Assembly (NCBI RefSeq): GCF_000801105.2
Contig: NC_079514.1
Span: 29,102,227-29,166,226, forward strand
Reading direction: 5' to 3'
DNA: 64,000 nucleotides
Source: Raphanus sativus
Lineage: Eukaryota > Streptophyta > Magnoliopsida > Brassicales > Brassicaceae
In this document: in pieces, positions 34,188 to 47,200 of the stretch
How positions within the stretch are numbered: position 1 is the first letter of the stretch
Layout: each line of letters begins with the position of its first letter
The notes under the pieces: generated by a model
Database searches by the model: none
The model's input: the letters and a program-made list of their open reading frames with translations, nothing else
Told to the model about the DNA's origin: nothing
Made by a program: the position numbers and the translations under genes

Positions 34188-35969
34188 AATTTGCATATTG
34201 ACTGGTTTGCAATGTTACCATATATTAGGCATGGCGTTCGGTGCTTTGGTTCGGGGCACTTTTTAGTGTATTTCAGGTTTAAAGATAAACTATATGATTG
34301 TATATGGTGAGCTTTTTATACTAATGTTTGTTCATTAAATAGCTTTAACATTTTGTAACACTACAATATTTATCGATTACAAAATAACGAATACAAATAT
34401 TGATTTTTCAAATGTATCATCGTTGTTGAAAAAACTAACGTATTACAATTTATTTTAATTACTTTAAAGATTTCATATGCACAATAAATTAAGTTTTACA
34501 GGTGATATAAATCACTAAAACTAGGTAGACAACATGAATTGTAAAATGACAAAAAGAATTAGGGTTTCTGCTCTTAATTTGTTTACTATTGATTTTCTAT
34601 AAGTGATTTCATTTTCTACCTCTATAATATTATGCTTTCGTTATTGTTTCTGGTTCACTAATATGAGTTTTTTTAAACTTATTCCGTGAATCTGATAAAT
34701 TACATAAGTGTAAATTTAAAAAGATGGACATCTGTAAAAATTAGTTTCACTCCAGATACATATCTGAAAATCAAAATTTTAAAGAAAATCACTGACAAGA
34801 TGTATTATTCACAAGTCAGTATTCAAATCTAATATATCAAGATGTTATAGAATATAAGTCTAGACTCGAAATATAAATGTATGTCTAGTATATGTTCACT
34901 AGTTCGGTCTGAAAATCATATAATTCCAGAACAACAAAACAAACTACTTATTTTATTGACATACACTTATGAGTTTTAGTTACTTAAAAGTATACCCATA
35001 AAAATATATATAATACTTTATTATTCTAATATAAAATTATTGTATGAACTAAAAACTGTTTGATTTATTAAATGATAAACTATAAAATTTATAACAAATA
35101 GCTCAAATCCCTCATTCTTACAATTATAATAGCTAGATAGTATATTAGAGAAAAACAAATATTAGAGGAATGATCAAATCTCTCATTCTTCGAACAAACT
35201 CTAAAAGAGGTAATTGGAATATTGTTATGATATTTTATTAAAAACTTTATACAATAAAAATCAAGACTAAATTATTTAAAAAATCACTTCAGTTTGAAAA
35301 AGTGTATTTATGGAATTGTTAGAATCAATAACATATTAGAATCTATCTATTAAAAAAACAATTTGTATACATAAAAGTGATTTGATACAAATTTACAAAA
35401 AATAATTTTGTCTATCTATTTAAAAAATAATTTGTATACAAAAAATAATCTATCTATTTAATAAATACACTTATTCATTAGAGTAAGCACATAAATCAAG
35501 ACGAATACCTTTTGTTTATTTACAATTATGGTTTTGGTAAATAAACCAAAACAATCCTTTTATTTACTTTACATGGTATATAATTAAACTTTAGTTGTAC
35601 ACATATATATATATGTGTGTGTGTGTACATTTTAATATAAATATTTATTATTGACATTTCCTACTCATATGATTTGATTAATATTTGTATATTATTTGTA
35701 ACAAATATTTTAACGGCTAATCACAAAAATTTAAATGTGAAAATTTTCAATAAAAATTTCAAAATTAAAATATTAAGATGTCAATAATTTTTCAAATCAA
35801 AATTTTAAATTCATATATTTATATATTTTCATATAGTAGATAATTTAATTTAAATGATATATAAGATAAATATCTATTAATGTGATTTTATATTCATACG
35901 ATTTGATCATTTGTTTATTGATGTTTTCCAGTATCAAAAATATATTTGTGGTGTAAGTAACCTATCCAT

Positions 35970-36500
35970 ATTAGTTCATTGATTTTTTTTTGGAAAGGGC
36001 ATTCCATTTAAAAAAAAAAAAAATACAAAAGGCTTCAGCCTAGACAACAGCTTGCCCATTAATACAAACCCAAATCCCATTGTTTCACATAATTGAACCA
36101 CAGCACACCGATTGTAAAAAAAAAAGAGACGATTCAGTCATAAGTTGCGTTGATGCCAAAGTTGGAAACGCAAGGGAGAGAGAGACGAGGTGATGAAGCT
36201 CTGATGGCTGCAATTTTGTTTTGATGTAAGCTTCAATGATTGACAGCGGTGATAGAGTCTGGTGATTCTGTCCATATGTTGTAGATCGTGCTCTGCCAGG
36301 CGAAGAGACACAGGAGTTTTGCATGCCTTGGTTCCGATTGAAGTTGCAGGTTCGCGACCGGCTTTCCACATCTGAGTTGCAGAGCAGACATGTCGCAGGG
36401 GTATTCACTCCCCATGAGAGTAGGCGGTCCCTTGTAGAGCATCTTTTTAGCACAAATAACCAAGTCAGAAAGCTATGTTTTGGGCTACCTATGATCTTGC
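35970..36500 (-). mobile_element. LINE 3' remnant with zf-RVT domain
   Basis: The minus strand from about 36453 reads RCSTRDRLLSWGVNTPATCL then LCNSDVESRS. That is the zinc-binding zf-RVT segment that ends plant LINE ORF2 proteins. A degraded tail follows, ending with AAATGGAATGCCCTTTCC and poly(A) near 35975-36000. The 5' part is missing. Confidence 0.75.
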
Positions 36501-36723
36501 TGCAGGGAAGACCCAGTTTCCGTTGATGTTATCATGTGATGAATGGTTTGTGTAGTTTTCAATACATTGTCTCCATGCGGTGGTGTGTTTTCATGTAGCT
36601 ATATCAAATCATTATTCCTTTCCTTTTATCTCTCATCTTTTCGATAACGCAAATTTTTGCTCTTTAGCCTACTGTCGATTCACAGCAGAATTCATGTATA
36701 TATAATATATATAGTATTGAGGT

Positions 36724-36895
36724 TGCATATGACATGCTCACATCAAGAAGTCTTTTCCGTTATGGTCATCACATAAGTATCTGACCATCAACACTGTGGG
36801 AAGGACGATATGAGAGCTTCCTTAATCCTGTAGTAGAATGTGCAGTGTGTCTAATAGTACCATCTCGCTCCCTACAACACTTTGGCCAAACTATA
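36724..36895. repeat. 172-bp direct repeat closing copy 2
   Basis: Partner of 34016-34187. After it, sequence becomes unrelated. Confidence 0.92.
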
Positions 36896-37350
36896 TTCTC
36901 ATAAAACTAAGACAATGGGCGGTTCAAACAAAAATGACGAGATTGATAGAGTTTCCAGAGAACAACTAACCAGACGAAAAGCAGGCGATGTGCTATCGTC
37001 ACTCATGTTCGCATCATAGGAATATCCATATATGAAACTATCAAGCTCGTCATAATTAAATTTGATCTTAGTTCATCATGTCAAAGTTACATCATAGTTA
37101 ATGAAAACGGGTGTATTAAATCAAACAAGACGAAATAGATAGAGATATCATAAAGAATATCAAAAGCAAAAATAAAAAGACCAATCTTGTATATCAGATT
37201 ACAAGAGAGAAACAGTATGTGAGTGTGTGAGAAATCGACTATTTGATAATTAATCTTCAACGACTTACCAAACAAAAAGTATGGTAGGAACAAACATGAA
37301 ACTCTGTTCAGACTTAGAGATTTAAGTGCTTCTTACTTCAAGAATACTCT
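36896..37350. other. 3' side of the SINA-like gene
   Basis: No coding signal. It probably includes the 3' untranslated region of the minus-strand gene that follows. Confidence 0.35.
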
Positions 37351-38381
37351 TCACTTTCTGAAGAGGACCTTTTTTTTTTGAACAAAAACTTTTTTTTGAA
37401 CAAACTGATGAGGACCTTCTGTATCGTTTGATTTATCTTTTTCTCTTTTCTTGATGCAAATCCTCGTCTCCAACGATTTACCATGCACTAAACTGTTAGG
37501 AATCCACATATAATTCTCTTCAGGTTTATGAAAGCTCACTCTCTGAATCATCTTCAACTCTGGGGATTTGTAAGTTATAGTGTGTCCATCCATAGTATAA
37601 GATATACAATATGAGAGCTTTTCTACTTTTGGAGAAGATGGTGGTGCAATGCAGCTTACAGTAACATACACACCATAAGGCTTCCAGAAACTCTGCACTG
37701 TAAACAATAGCCTCTTCTCATACAACGTACCGATTACTAACTTATCACTGATGTTCATCTTGACAAAAAAGGAGGAGCCACAACGGACCCTACAGCGCTG
37801 TGATGTTGACTGGGGTTTCTGGTGGATAAGCTTTTTATAGTGAAGGTAGACATCCTCGCATGAGCCAGTGTAATTGCAATCTTTGACAGGGCAGTAGCAT
37901 GGCGAGAAAGTGCATGTCTTTTCATGAGTTGATTCTTCCCCATAAGTCAATTTTTGGGTGCATCCAAACTCGGCGTTTTGGCATGGGATAGAGGTCGATT
38001 CAAGAACAGTCTCCATTGCTCTGCAGCGACTGTGCCCAACAGGCAAAGCACAGGAAGGGCATTTATTACGCAGTTTGGGACAGCAAGAGGAGCAAGCTAA
38101 GTGCCCATTATCACACTGAAATACAAAAATTATCGAATTACAATCAAAGAAGCATCCAAGAAACGAAACCTAAACAAAATATGTTTAATACCTATGGCCT
38201 TCTAGTAGATAAGCACAAAATCAAATATCATCAGAAACCCCATGAATCAGTAACGCAAAATTCGAAGAGTAACCTGGAAGATGGGAATAGTGAATGGCTC
38301 GACGCAAATAGGGCAACTGAGAACATCAAGATTCAGTATTCCCGTGCGTGGTTTGTCCTCTGTGCTTGAGACACACTCCAT
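37351..38381 (-). CDS. SINA-like RING E3 ubiquitin-protein ligase, two exons, 290 aa
   Basis: Exon 1 is 38274-38381 (MECVSSTEDKPR...LSCPICVEPFTIPIFQ) and exon 2 is 37351-38115; the junctions CAG|GTTACT and TTTCAG|TGTGAT keep frame. The RING spans residues 23-58 (CPIC...CDNGHLACSSCC...CPSC), interrupted by the intron as is usual in the family. A SIAH-type Cys/His zinc region follows at about 80-135 (CQNAEFGC, THEKTC, CPVKDC), and then the TRAF-like substrate-binding fold. These enzymes mark target proteins with ubiquitin, often as dimers (family knowledge). Related SINA-like genes cluster beside SOS4 in Arabidopsis. The last 20 or so residues (from FVQKK) are Lys-rich and derive from a short poly(A)-type insertion at 37371-37405. 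Otherwise the gene is intact. Confidence 0.93.
37362..37418 (-). mobile_element. Micro-retroposon inside the 3' coding end of the SINA-like gene
   Basis: On the minus strand AGGTCCTC[A/T]TCAG occurs twice, on either side of GTTTGTTC-A8-GTTTTTGTTC-A10. A duplication of about 13 bp around an A-tailed scrap indicates target-primed insertion. It changes the reading frame end so the protein now stops at 37353. Removing it would leave the frame open into a different, longer C-terminus. Confidence 0.65.
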
Positions 38382-38914
38382 GACGATAGGTTTCGGTTAG
38401 GTTTCTTGGATAGGAACGTGGTTTTGTCTTTATAGTCGGCCGTCAAACTCACAATCAGCTTTCGAACACACATATATTTGAATTGAGATTTCCAATTTCC
38501 TTATTTAATAAGAAATACGAGTAATTGTCATTATTCCTTTTTTTCATTGTCCTGCTCTTTAGTTTTCCTTTTTTTTTTCTGGATTAACTAGGCCTTGGAT
38601 TTATAATCCGAGATTCGAGATCCACTCCTGATCCGATCAGAAAATAGGATATCCGGAATGCATGAATCTGGATCCAAATAATAAAATTGCAGCTCTGTCA
38701 CAATTGAAACCGGATCCGGATATCTTAATTTTTAGGTCCGGATATCCTTTTTTAAAGGTTACTTTTCCATGATAGTTCATATGTATAAATATTTATAAAG
38801 AAAATATATTATAATAGTTAATTAATATTTTAATTTTAATTTCAAATCATTTTATAATTCATATTAATATATTGTTTTATTTAATTAAAAATTTTATAAT
38901 CTTTTTTTTAACGT
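38382..38914. other. Upstream region of the SINA-like gene
   Basis: The first 100 bp are the presumed leader and promoter side. Positions 38595-38760 contain repeated GGATCCGGATATCC-type words, related in style to the ACCCGAA-rich repeats elsewhere in the window. No gene. Confidence 0.4.
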
Positions 38915-39185
38915 CTAGATCGATTATTATTGATTAATTATGTTATTACAATGATGAGAATATTACAAAGACAATTTTACAGCTGACAATTCTACCATTC
39001 TGTGAGAATACACGCCTGACTGCACCACTCTGAGCCGTCCTATGAGATTCATGTTCGATGGTACGCCCTGCACCAAACTGAAGATCTCCTGTAATCTGTT
39101 TCTCCATAATCTGCATAATTTGTTATTTTATGGGGTTTGAACCCCAGACCTCCAGGTGTAGAAGCAATTGAACCCTTAGTCAAAA
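38915..39185 (-). mobile_element. tRNA-derived SINE, second copy, slightly 5'-truncated
   Basis: On the minus strand it starts TTTGACTAAGGG (lacking the first bases of box A), has box B GGGGTTCAAACCCC, follows the SINE at 28705-29010 for its whole body and ends ACGTT plus A8. No clear target duplication was found. Confidence 0.82.
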
Positions 39186-39520
39186 ATTTCATTTTGGATA
39201 TATAATATCTAGTTGGTTTAGTGATCATTTGAGTATATTATATTGCATTACTTCCCCTAATTTAACTTTAATATTATTTTGTTCTAAATAGTTTTAAATT
39301 TTGATTAATTCTGTTATTTACATTTAAATTAGTTGTTTTCTTAGATAAGTAAATATTTTTTTAATAACTCGTGAACGAATATCAATATTTATAACAATTA
39401 AAATAATTGTAAATTCTAAGTAAATTTTATACCTTAGATTTATAAAAGGAAAAATGCAAATTATTTTAAATCATCTTAAACATAAAAATTCAGATTTTCT
39501 TAGGTACTTTTATTATGTTA
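39186..39520. other. AT-rich intergenic, nothing recognised
   Basis: No frame or repeat structure that I can support. Confidence 0.35.
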
Positions 39521-39924
39521 GTCCCTCTGTTTCAATATACTTGATATTTTAGAGAATTGTTTTGTTTCATAATAGATGATTTTTGCACAAATCTATGTAA
39601 CTTTAACTTTATCAAAAACTGTATAACCAACTGAATTTTTATTATTTCTATTTATAATTAAATAAATTAGTTTTAAATAATAATTTAGTAATATTTTAAA
39701 TAAAAAATATTTTTCCTTAATATTTGTATATTCGAGTAAAACATCAAGTAATTTGAGAGAGAGAGTATTAGATAAGAAAATTAATTGCTTTTATTGAATT
39801 TTTATTGGTTTAAAATAATGGGAAATAGATAACACAGAAAATTGTGCAATTTAATATTTACATTTAATATGTTTTATTAATATGTGTGAAAAACCAAAAC
39901 ATTCAACATTTGAAACGGAGGGAA
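39521..39924. mobile_element. Stowaway-like MITE, about 404 bp
   Basis: The left end GTCCCTCTGTTTCAATATA and the reverse complement of the right end TTCCCTCCGTTTCAAATG are inverted repeats of the CTCCCTCCGTTTC class, flanked by TA on both sides. It is AT-rich and has no coding capacity. Confidence 0.75.
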
Positions 39925-40080
39925 TATATTTAAATTTAAGATTAAAAAAATATGATTAATCAAAATAAGAGTAGTCAAAAGTCCTTTTTTTATTTAACTC
40001 ATATAAATGAAAATAAAAATGTGCAAACAAATGGAAGTTTATTTAGAACTTACATTGAGATGAACCGTCTAAATAAATAA

Positions 40081-40324
40081 TACTTCTGTTTCGTTAAGTG
40101 GCATTTAATGTTTTTGCACATGAATTAAAAAAATAATTAGATTTTCTATATTACTTCTATCTAATACATATTTTATTTGATTTTATGTATTAATGAGCTA
40201 AGAACCGAAGAGTAAAGATAAAATTGGAAAAGCCATTTAATATTTGTTTTGAAAAGGTAAATGATACTTATAATAAAATAAAATTTAAAAGCTAAAACGG
40301 AACTTAATGTTAAACAGAGGGAAT
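40081..40324. mobile_element. Second related MITE
   Basis: The left end TACTTCTGTTTCGTTAAGTG and the reverse complement of the right end TTCCCTCTGTTTAACATTAAG pair loosely. It is the same class as the MITE 160 bp upstream, more decayed. Confidence 0.55.
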
Positions 40325-40957
40325 ATTTAGCAGCATCTAAATAGATTTTAAAAGTAACATCTAAATATATCATTTGAATGAAAAAGATGTCAAATGAAAA
40401 AAAAATGTACAAATAAACATCCCTTAGTTGTGTGGGCATACATAATATTTTTATGGTTATTGGCGATAGACCATCATTGTGTTTAGTTCTTGTTATGCAA
40501 GTGCAAATAGAAGGGAAAAAAACAAGTAAACTGATTCCGTAAGTGTATGGTTAAATTTTCTTTAGAAAACTCTTGTGCAAGATTAACAATTAAGCACGAA
40601 TAATTAATTATTCCATGAATTCTATATGTACTGCTTTTCTAAGTTATCACACAAGAAGAGAAAAGTCTTCCTTATGTGTGGACAAGTCTCACAAGAAGAA
40701 AAATCTTCCTCATAGTTTTATTATTTCTATATAGCTGGTTCTGGTTATTTGGAAATGCAAATTCTAACGTTAGTTGTGTGTTTCAATACATGTAGTCGAG
40801 GCCACGATCATGAGAAAGTTTCTTAAGAAGAACTCGTCATCACGGAAAGATTAATTCAATCAATCAACATCAATTCTATATGAAAGTTTCTCGGCTGTCT
40901 CTTTGTTGTTTACATAAGTAAACTAAAACTCTCTTCTCCTACTTATAAAATCAATGC
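40325..40957. other. Promoter side of the TNL gene, before the SINE
   Basis: AT-rich. AGAAGA(A)AA(G)TCTTCCT is repeated at about 40654-40715 (two imperfect units). No gene. Confidence 0.35.
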
Positions 40958-40973
40958 AACTCTCTGATATATT

Positions 40974-41208
40974 TGTCCAGAACATCATGGCCCAATGGTA
41001 AGGACGGGCTCCTTCCTGCACCCTGAGTTCGAACCCTTTTAGAGGGAACTAAGTCATGATTTCTGGATACCAACACGGATATGAGCCAATGCTTTAGGGC
41101 CCATTTGCATACCCGGAGAGAGGGTCTATCCGTGGGCTGCACCTCCCCTTGGGGATTAGTCTGGGCCTTTCCATAGGCCCGAGATATCCCAGGTTAATCA
41201 AAAAAAAA
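40974..41208 (+). mobile_element. tRNA-derived SINE just upstream of the TNL start codon
   Basis: It has box A-like ATGGCCCAATGGTAAGG and box B GAGTTCGAACCC, a GC-richer body and an A10 tail. A 16-bp target duplication AACTCTCTGATATATT lies at 40958-40973 and 41209-41224. It is a different family from the other two SINEs here. The downstream target copy ends 28 bp before the receptor ATG, so the element lies in the leader or core promoter. Confidence 0.93.
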
Positions 41209-41252
41209 AACTCTCTGATATATTCTTTAAACTTTTCTTTACCTAATCTCTC

Positions 41253-44200
41253 ATGGCTTTTTCTTCTTCGTCTCACATCAGGAGATACCATGTTTTCCCT
41301 AGTTTCCACGGTCCAGATGTTCGTAAAGGATTTCTCAGTCATTTACTCAACCTCTTTGAAAGGAAAGGAATCACAACTTTCAAGGATCAAGAGATCAAGA
41401 GAGGATATACGATTGGACCTGAACTCGTGCAAGCCATTAGAGAATCGAGGCTCTCACTCGTGGTGCTCTCCAAGAAGTACGCTACTTCAAGCTGGTGTTT
41501 AGATGAGTTGGTTGAAATTTTGAAATGCAAAAAAGAGCATGGGATGGTGATGCCGATATTTTACGAAGTTGACCCGTCTGATGTACGGAAACAGAGGGGA
41601 GAGTTCGGCAGTGCATTCCAGAAAACTTGCGAAGGGAAAGGTGAAGGGGAGAAGAAAATATGGATCAAAGCTTTGGCTGATGTTGCAACCATTGCAGGAG
41701 AACACTCTTCAAATTGGTTTGTAGTTTTTATTTATATATATATTATATTTGAATCAAACATTGCTTTTATATTTCTTAAGTATACTTTACTTCAGTGGTG
41801 GTGTCTCTTTAAAATTTAGACTCGCTATTTTTTTTAGGGAGGATGAAGCTAAGATGATCGAAAAGATTGCTGCTGATGTTTCAAACAAACTGAGTGTTAC
41901 ACCATCAAATGATTTTGAAGGGGTGGTGGGAATGGAAGCTCACTTGAGAAAAATAAACTCTTGTCTAGTTATGGCGTGTGATGATGTGAAGATGATTGGA
42001 ATTCAGGGTCCTGCGGGAATTGGTAAGACAACCATTGCTAAAGCTTTATTCAAGCAGCTCTCTGCTGCTTTTAAACTTAAATGCTTTTTGGGGAACCTCA
42101 AGGGAAGTTATGGAAGCTCTGGTGTCCAGGATTCGAAGTTCTGTCTACAAAGCCAACTTCTGTCCAAGATTTTGAACCAAAAGGATATGAGCGTCGATGA
42201 TCTAGGTGCAATAAAGGAATGGCTACAACACCAAAAAGTCCTTATTGTTCTTGATGATGTTGATGATCTTGAACAACTAGATGCCTTGGCAGAAAAACCA
42301 TCTTGGTTTGGCAGAGGAAGCCGAATTATTGTTACCACGAAAGATAGCAAGATATTGAAGGCACATGGGATAAAAAATATCTACCATGTTGGTTATCCAT
42401 CCGAAGAAGAAGCTCCTGAGATCTTGTGCCTATCTGCTTTCAAACAAAGTTATGTACAAGTTGGTTTTGAAAAGGTTGCAAAGAAAGTAGCAAAGCTATG
42501 CGGTTATCTTCCATTAGGCCTTTGTGTTGTAGGCTCATCTTTACGTGGGGAGAGTAAGCAAGAGTGGGAATGTCAATTATCTAGGATCGAATCTAGTCTT
42601 GATAGAAAACTTGAAGACGTACTAAAAGTGGGATATGACAAACTATCATATAAGCATCGATCTCTGTTTCTCCACATTGCATTTTTCTTCAATGATAGAG
42701 CTGTTGATCATGTGACGACCATGTTAGCTGATAGTAACTTGGATGTGAGTATGGGATTGAAGATCCTTGCCGATAAATCTCTCGTCTATGTATCAACCAA
42801 TGGATGGATAACGATGCATTGTTTACTGCAACGATTGGGGAGAGAAATAGTTTATAAACAGTCTGAAGAGCCCGGGAAACGTCAGTTTCTAGAAAATGCG
42901 AACGAGATTCTTGATGTGCTGAAAAATAATACAGTAAGTTCTTATCTATATATAACAAAAGCTTCTATAAAAAAAGGTTTGGTTTTTGTGAGAACAGGTT
43001 CATCAACATTTTTCTTTGAATATGTGTCAGGGTACTGGATCTGTCTTGGGTATATCATTTGATACGTCGTCTAAGATGAGCGAGTGCTCTATAAGTGGAC
43101 GAGCTTTTGAAGGAATGCGTAATCTCCGGTTCTTAAGAATCTATGGGAGATTTTTTAATGCATTGAAGATATCGGAAGACATGAAATATCTACCTAGTCT
43201 AAGGTTACTACATTGGGATTCATACCCGAGAAAACATCTTCCTCTAACATTTCGACCTGAATGTCTCATCGAGCTTCGTATGCAATTTAGCAATCTGGAG
43301 AAGCTTTGGGGAGGAATCCAGGTTTATACTAATCTTTATATATTAAAATAGAAGTCGCAACTTCTTTTCATGTGTGATTTTTAAAAAATGGACTATCCTT
43401 AAACAGTCATTATTGAAAATATACATAATTTGTGTCACTAAGATTTAATAAATTTCCTAAAGCATAACCTATGCCAAAACAATATATTAATCAATACTAT
43501 TAAAACAGAAGACATTTTTTGAGGTACCTTTTTGTTTCAACAGTATTTACAACTATTTGCCACTCGATCATTTTAAACTATGCTTTTAATTAAATGTTTT
43601 TATTTTTTTTAAAAAAATCGCAGATATTAATCTCATGAATCAAACGAATATACCCTAAATCCCTAATAATACTGAACAACATTCATTTAGTTAAATTTTA
43701 TATCCCTTTTAATTGTGAGATTTCAAAGCTTTTATATGGTTCAAAGATGAAGCTTGATTCAATTGTTTTCGAGACATCCATGTCTACAATTGGCTTTGGC
43801 TCTAGCAACAATATGCTTGATGGTTTATTTATCGTGCCCTCCTCTGATCTTCCCCTAACAACATATGTGTGTTTTATTTTTTTGATGAGATTCTTTTGTG
43901 CTCATCCGCTAAGCAGTGTGGGTGATTGATTTTTTTTTTTTATCTGGGTTTCAGTTCGATGGGTTTTAGAAAGAAGTCTGACAGATGGTGAAGCCTGCGT
44001 AAGGAGGAACAACCACACCCGCCTTTTTCTTCTAAGGTGTCATTGCCGCTGCTTATTCTCGTGCTAAGAGAGAAGGCAAATCAATCAAGGATCCCAATCG
44101 AGATGGAGAAGATCGATGATACTAAGAAAGCCAGCGACTTGGTATATGCTTCTTACCTCAAATTAATTTTTGCTTGGACAACCCTAGATTTGATTTTGCT

Positions 44201-47200
44201 AAGAATACTAATTTCTTTCATTTTATGGTTTTGTTCTTGATTCCAGTCGATGTATTTCTTCTTGCTTAATGGGTTCGTTCGTACTTATGCCGGTGTGCTT
44301 TCAACTACCCTATTTCATTCTCAGTGAATTGGTATCTTCACCCTTCTTTAAAGATCTCAAAGTGTAAGGTTTTTATGTTTCAACAATGGCTTCACATTCA
44401 ATTGTTTTTTTGTCTTCCCAAATTGTTATGTTGATGAAACGTTAGTACTGCATGCATACCTTTTTGACTCAAATCTTTTAAGGAAACCAAGTGTTAACCA
44501 TTTTATCTGTATGTGTGGGATTTGGCTCAGTTTAATCTAATTTGAGTCTTGAAAACCTGAAAAGGTTTCCATCACATTGGTGCTTCGACCTGTTTTCTGA
44601 CACGGGCCTTGAGGAGAAGAACTTCTGCAGAGGTCCTTTTCCACCTTTTATTCTCCCTGGTAAAGGGAACAGAGCCTGAGATGGGGGCGTCACAGTTCGT
44701 GGAGATGCAACCAGGGGAATGGTCTGATAACTCCCTTGCAGAGAAAATTGCATTCCTGTCCAGAACCTGCAGTCTCTGCCGTTACCCGGTAATTCTGATC
44801 CATCCCTGGTAATTCTCTTTCTCTGTGTATGTATTTCATGCTTAAAAAATAGAATTTTTCTTTCTTTGAAACTTGGAATTTATTGTATGTACAATTTGCT
44901 CTTTTGTTGATAAACTCATTGTTGTTTGATATGCATTTTAACCGCACATGTTCCATATTGCAGTGCTTCAGTGTCAATGGTCTTTGTCACAAAGCTATGA
45001 TTATGCTTATGCAAACAAATACACTCGATCACTTTTCTAACACTTCCATATTTTTCAAATGAATATTATAAGGAATATATTTTGACCTTCTAAATTTTGT
45101 GGCATACACTTATTATAAATATACAAGCTTATATTTAGCAATCTAAAGATCAATACTATTAAAATACAAGGGGATTTTTTGAGGTCACCTTAAAATAATT
45201 ACCATTCTCTGCTACTGAGATATTTTTGATTTATGCTTTTAATTAAATACTTTTGTTTTTTAGTTAATTCTATATAACAATATCCTAAATCTATGTAATC
45301 TTTTCCATTTCTTTAGATAATTTAACATGTGTGATTATACTTTAAATATATATTTTGGCAACATATAATTAATTCACTACCTATCGAACATATTATATGT
45401 TTAACATATGTTGCAATATATTCTACTACAAGTTTCGTAATTTTGAACTTAGCCAATTATTTATTTAAATTATGAAACCTCAAGATATTTTTTAAAGATA
45501 TTGTTTGTTATATTATAATAATAAGTAAACAAATATTTCAAAAGTTTTCAATACCCAACCCATAATATTAGGTTTCAATACCCAACAAACTTTTAGTTTA
45601 TTTATATTCAAATATATTATTATTTCAGATTTATATATTATAGAATCCTATATATTGAAAAATTATCTAATCTATTAAAACTGAAGTACAAAAATAAATT
45701 AACCTTTAATTTACCTATTTAATTACATCAAATGCCACTGAGGTAATTAATACAATTAAAACAGTAATTCCTTTTAAACATCCATTTAATTTGCTTTAAA
45801 TTTACAATATGCCGCCGTATATTTATTGTTATTCAAGAGAATATTGTATTTAACATCCTTTATATAACACTATTCCCACTTATTAAGGAAACAATAAATT
45901 TCAAAGATAAGCTATCTATTAAATAGAAGTATATACAACAAGGATTTTGACCAAAAATAGATTTTATATTTTGAATTTAAATTGTTAAGGAGATATTCAC
46001 CCAAATAAAGAAAGTAATTAAAATCTAACATATCATTTTTTATTAAGTGTTATATATTTACAAGAGTTTATTTTAAAAAAAATTGTATCTACATTGTTTA
46101 ACGTATGTAGACACGCATTAGGTAACCACCCCTATTTAAGAGATCTTGCCTAATTTATTTATATCTAAATATTTTAATAGTCTGGTCTTTTAAATAGACC
46201 TTTCATCTAAATATTTCTCCATAGCAAAAGCGTGAAAAAATGATGTTTTGAAAGATATTGAGCTTTAAAAAAAATCCATTCATACAATCAATTCACGGTA
46301 AGTTTTAGGGAAACTTTGAAGCATATAAAATATTATATGAAAGTGACAAAATGGAAACATATAGCTCTTATATATTCTATACTTTTATGTGACCATGGCT
46401 TAAGATGTTCTGATGATATCGTTATATTGTTTAACAGAAAACAATTGATGATATTTGGTTGTAATCAAGAGGAAGTTATATATTCTAAACGTGATTTTCA
46501 TATCCTATTTCCCGAAACTATCTAAATATCAGCTCCCTTTCCTAACCAACAAACATATTACAGAAAAATAATTTACTTTATTAGTTCTCAAGTGCTCAAT
46601 CTATGTTTATCGTAGCTTTGAACTTTGCCAATGCTTCAACATCACTGTGTAATAAAGAACAAAAACCTTTAAATAAATCTATAATTGAATGTTTATCAAA
46701 AATATGTATCACATAAATCCTCAAATAAGTTATAACATTAACACAAAGAAATTATATATCACTAAGATAGACTAAAAATTACCTATTTCTACAAATATAT
46801 TATAGAAATTTTATTAGCAATTCATGATGACAAATAAAACGGGATGTAAATTTAATATTACCTATTTATCAATTCATTCTATTATACTATGATATATCAT
46901 ATATGTAATATTAAAATAACTACAATATTATATAAAATGCATCAAACAAAGAAAAAATTTGTAAAACGGGTTGGAAATTAAAAAGGTGATGTATTAGATA
47001 CAATATATATTTACTATAAATAAATAACAAATACAAAATGATATAGTAGAACAGAAGATAGTATAGATATAATTTTCATATATGTCTGATTCTAACAAAC
47101 AGAACATGTTATATTTTTAAAACAACTAACATGTATCATGTTTAATATAATAAAAACTTAAAAACAAAAAAAATATATAAATATATATATATATTTTTTT

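Larger units (their letters stand above)
34188..36895. repeat. Tandem duplication, copy 2 (near-ancestral state)
   Basis: This contiguous 2708-bp unit matches the dispersed pieces of copy 1. It keeps the empty sites of the Helitron (35123/35124) and the SINE (35941-35954), as well as the LINE sequence past the Copia insertion point (from 36369). It encodes no convincing protein. Confidence 0.85.

Noticed and set aside
36085..36526. Several overlapping frames that could suggest a small gene
   Set aside because: One reads as a zf-RVT segment of a LINE; the others are shadows. No intact gene.
40974..41208. A tRNA gene upstream of the TNL
   Set aside because: Box A and box B are present, but no cloverleaf can be drawn, the body is 235 bp and there is an A-tail with target duplication. 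It is a SINE.
41749..41837. An independent start for an NB-ARC-LRR gene at 41749
   Set aside because: The frame through 41749-41837 is intron sequence. The TIR exon joins at 41716/41838 with correct frame and splice sites.
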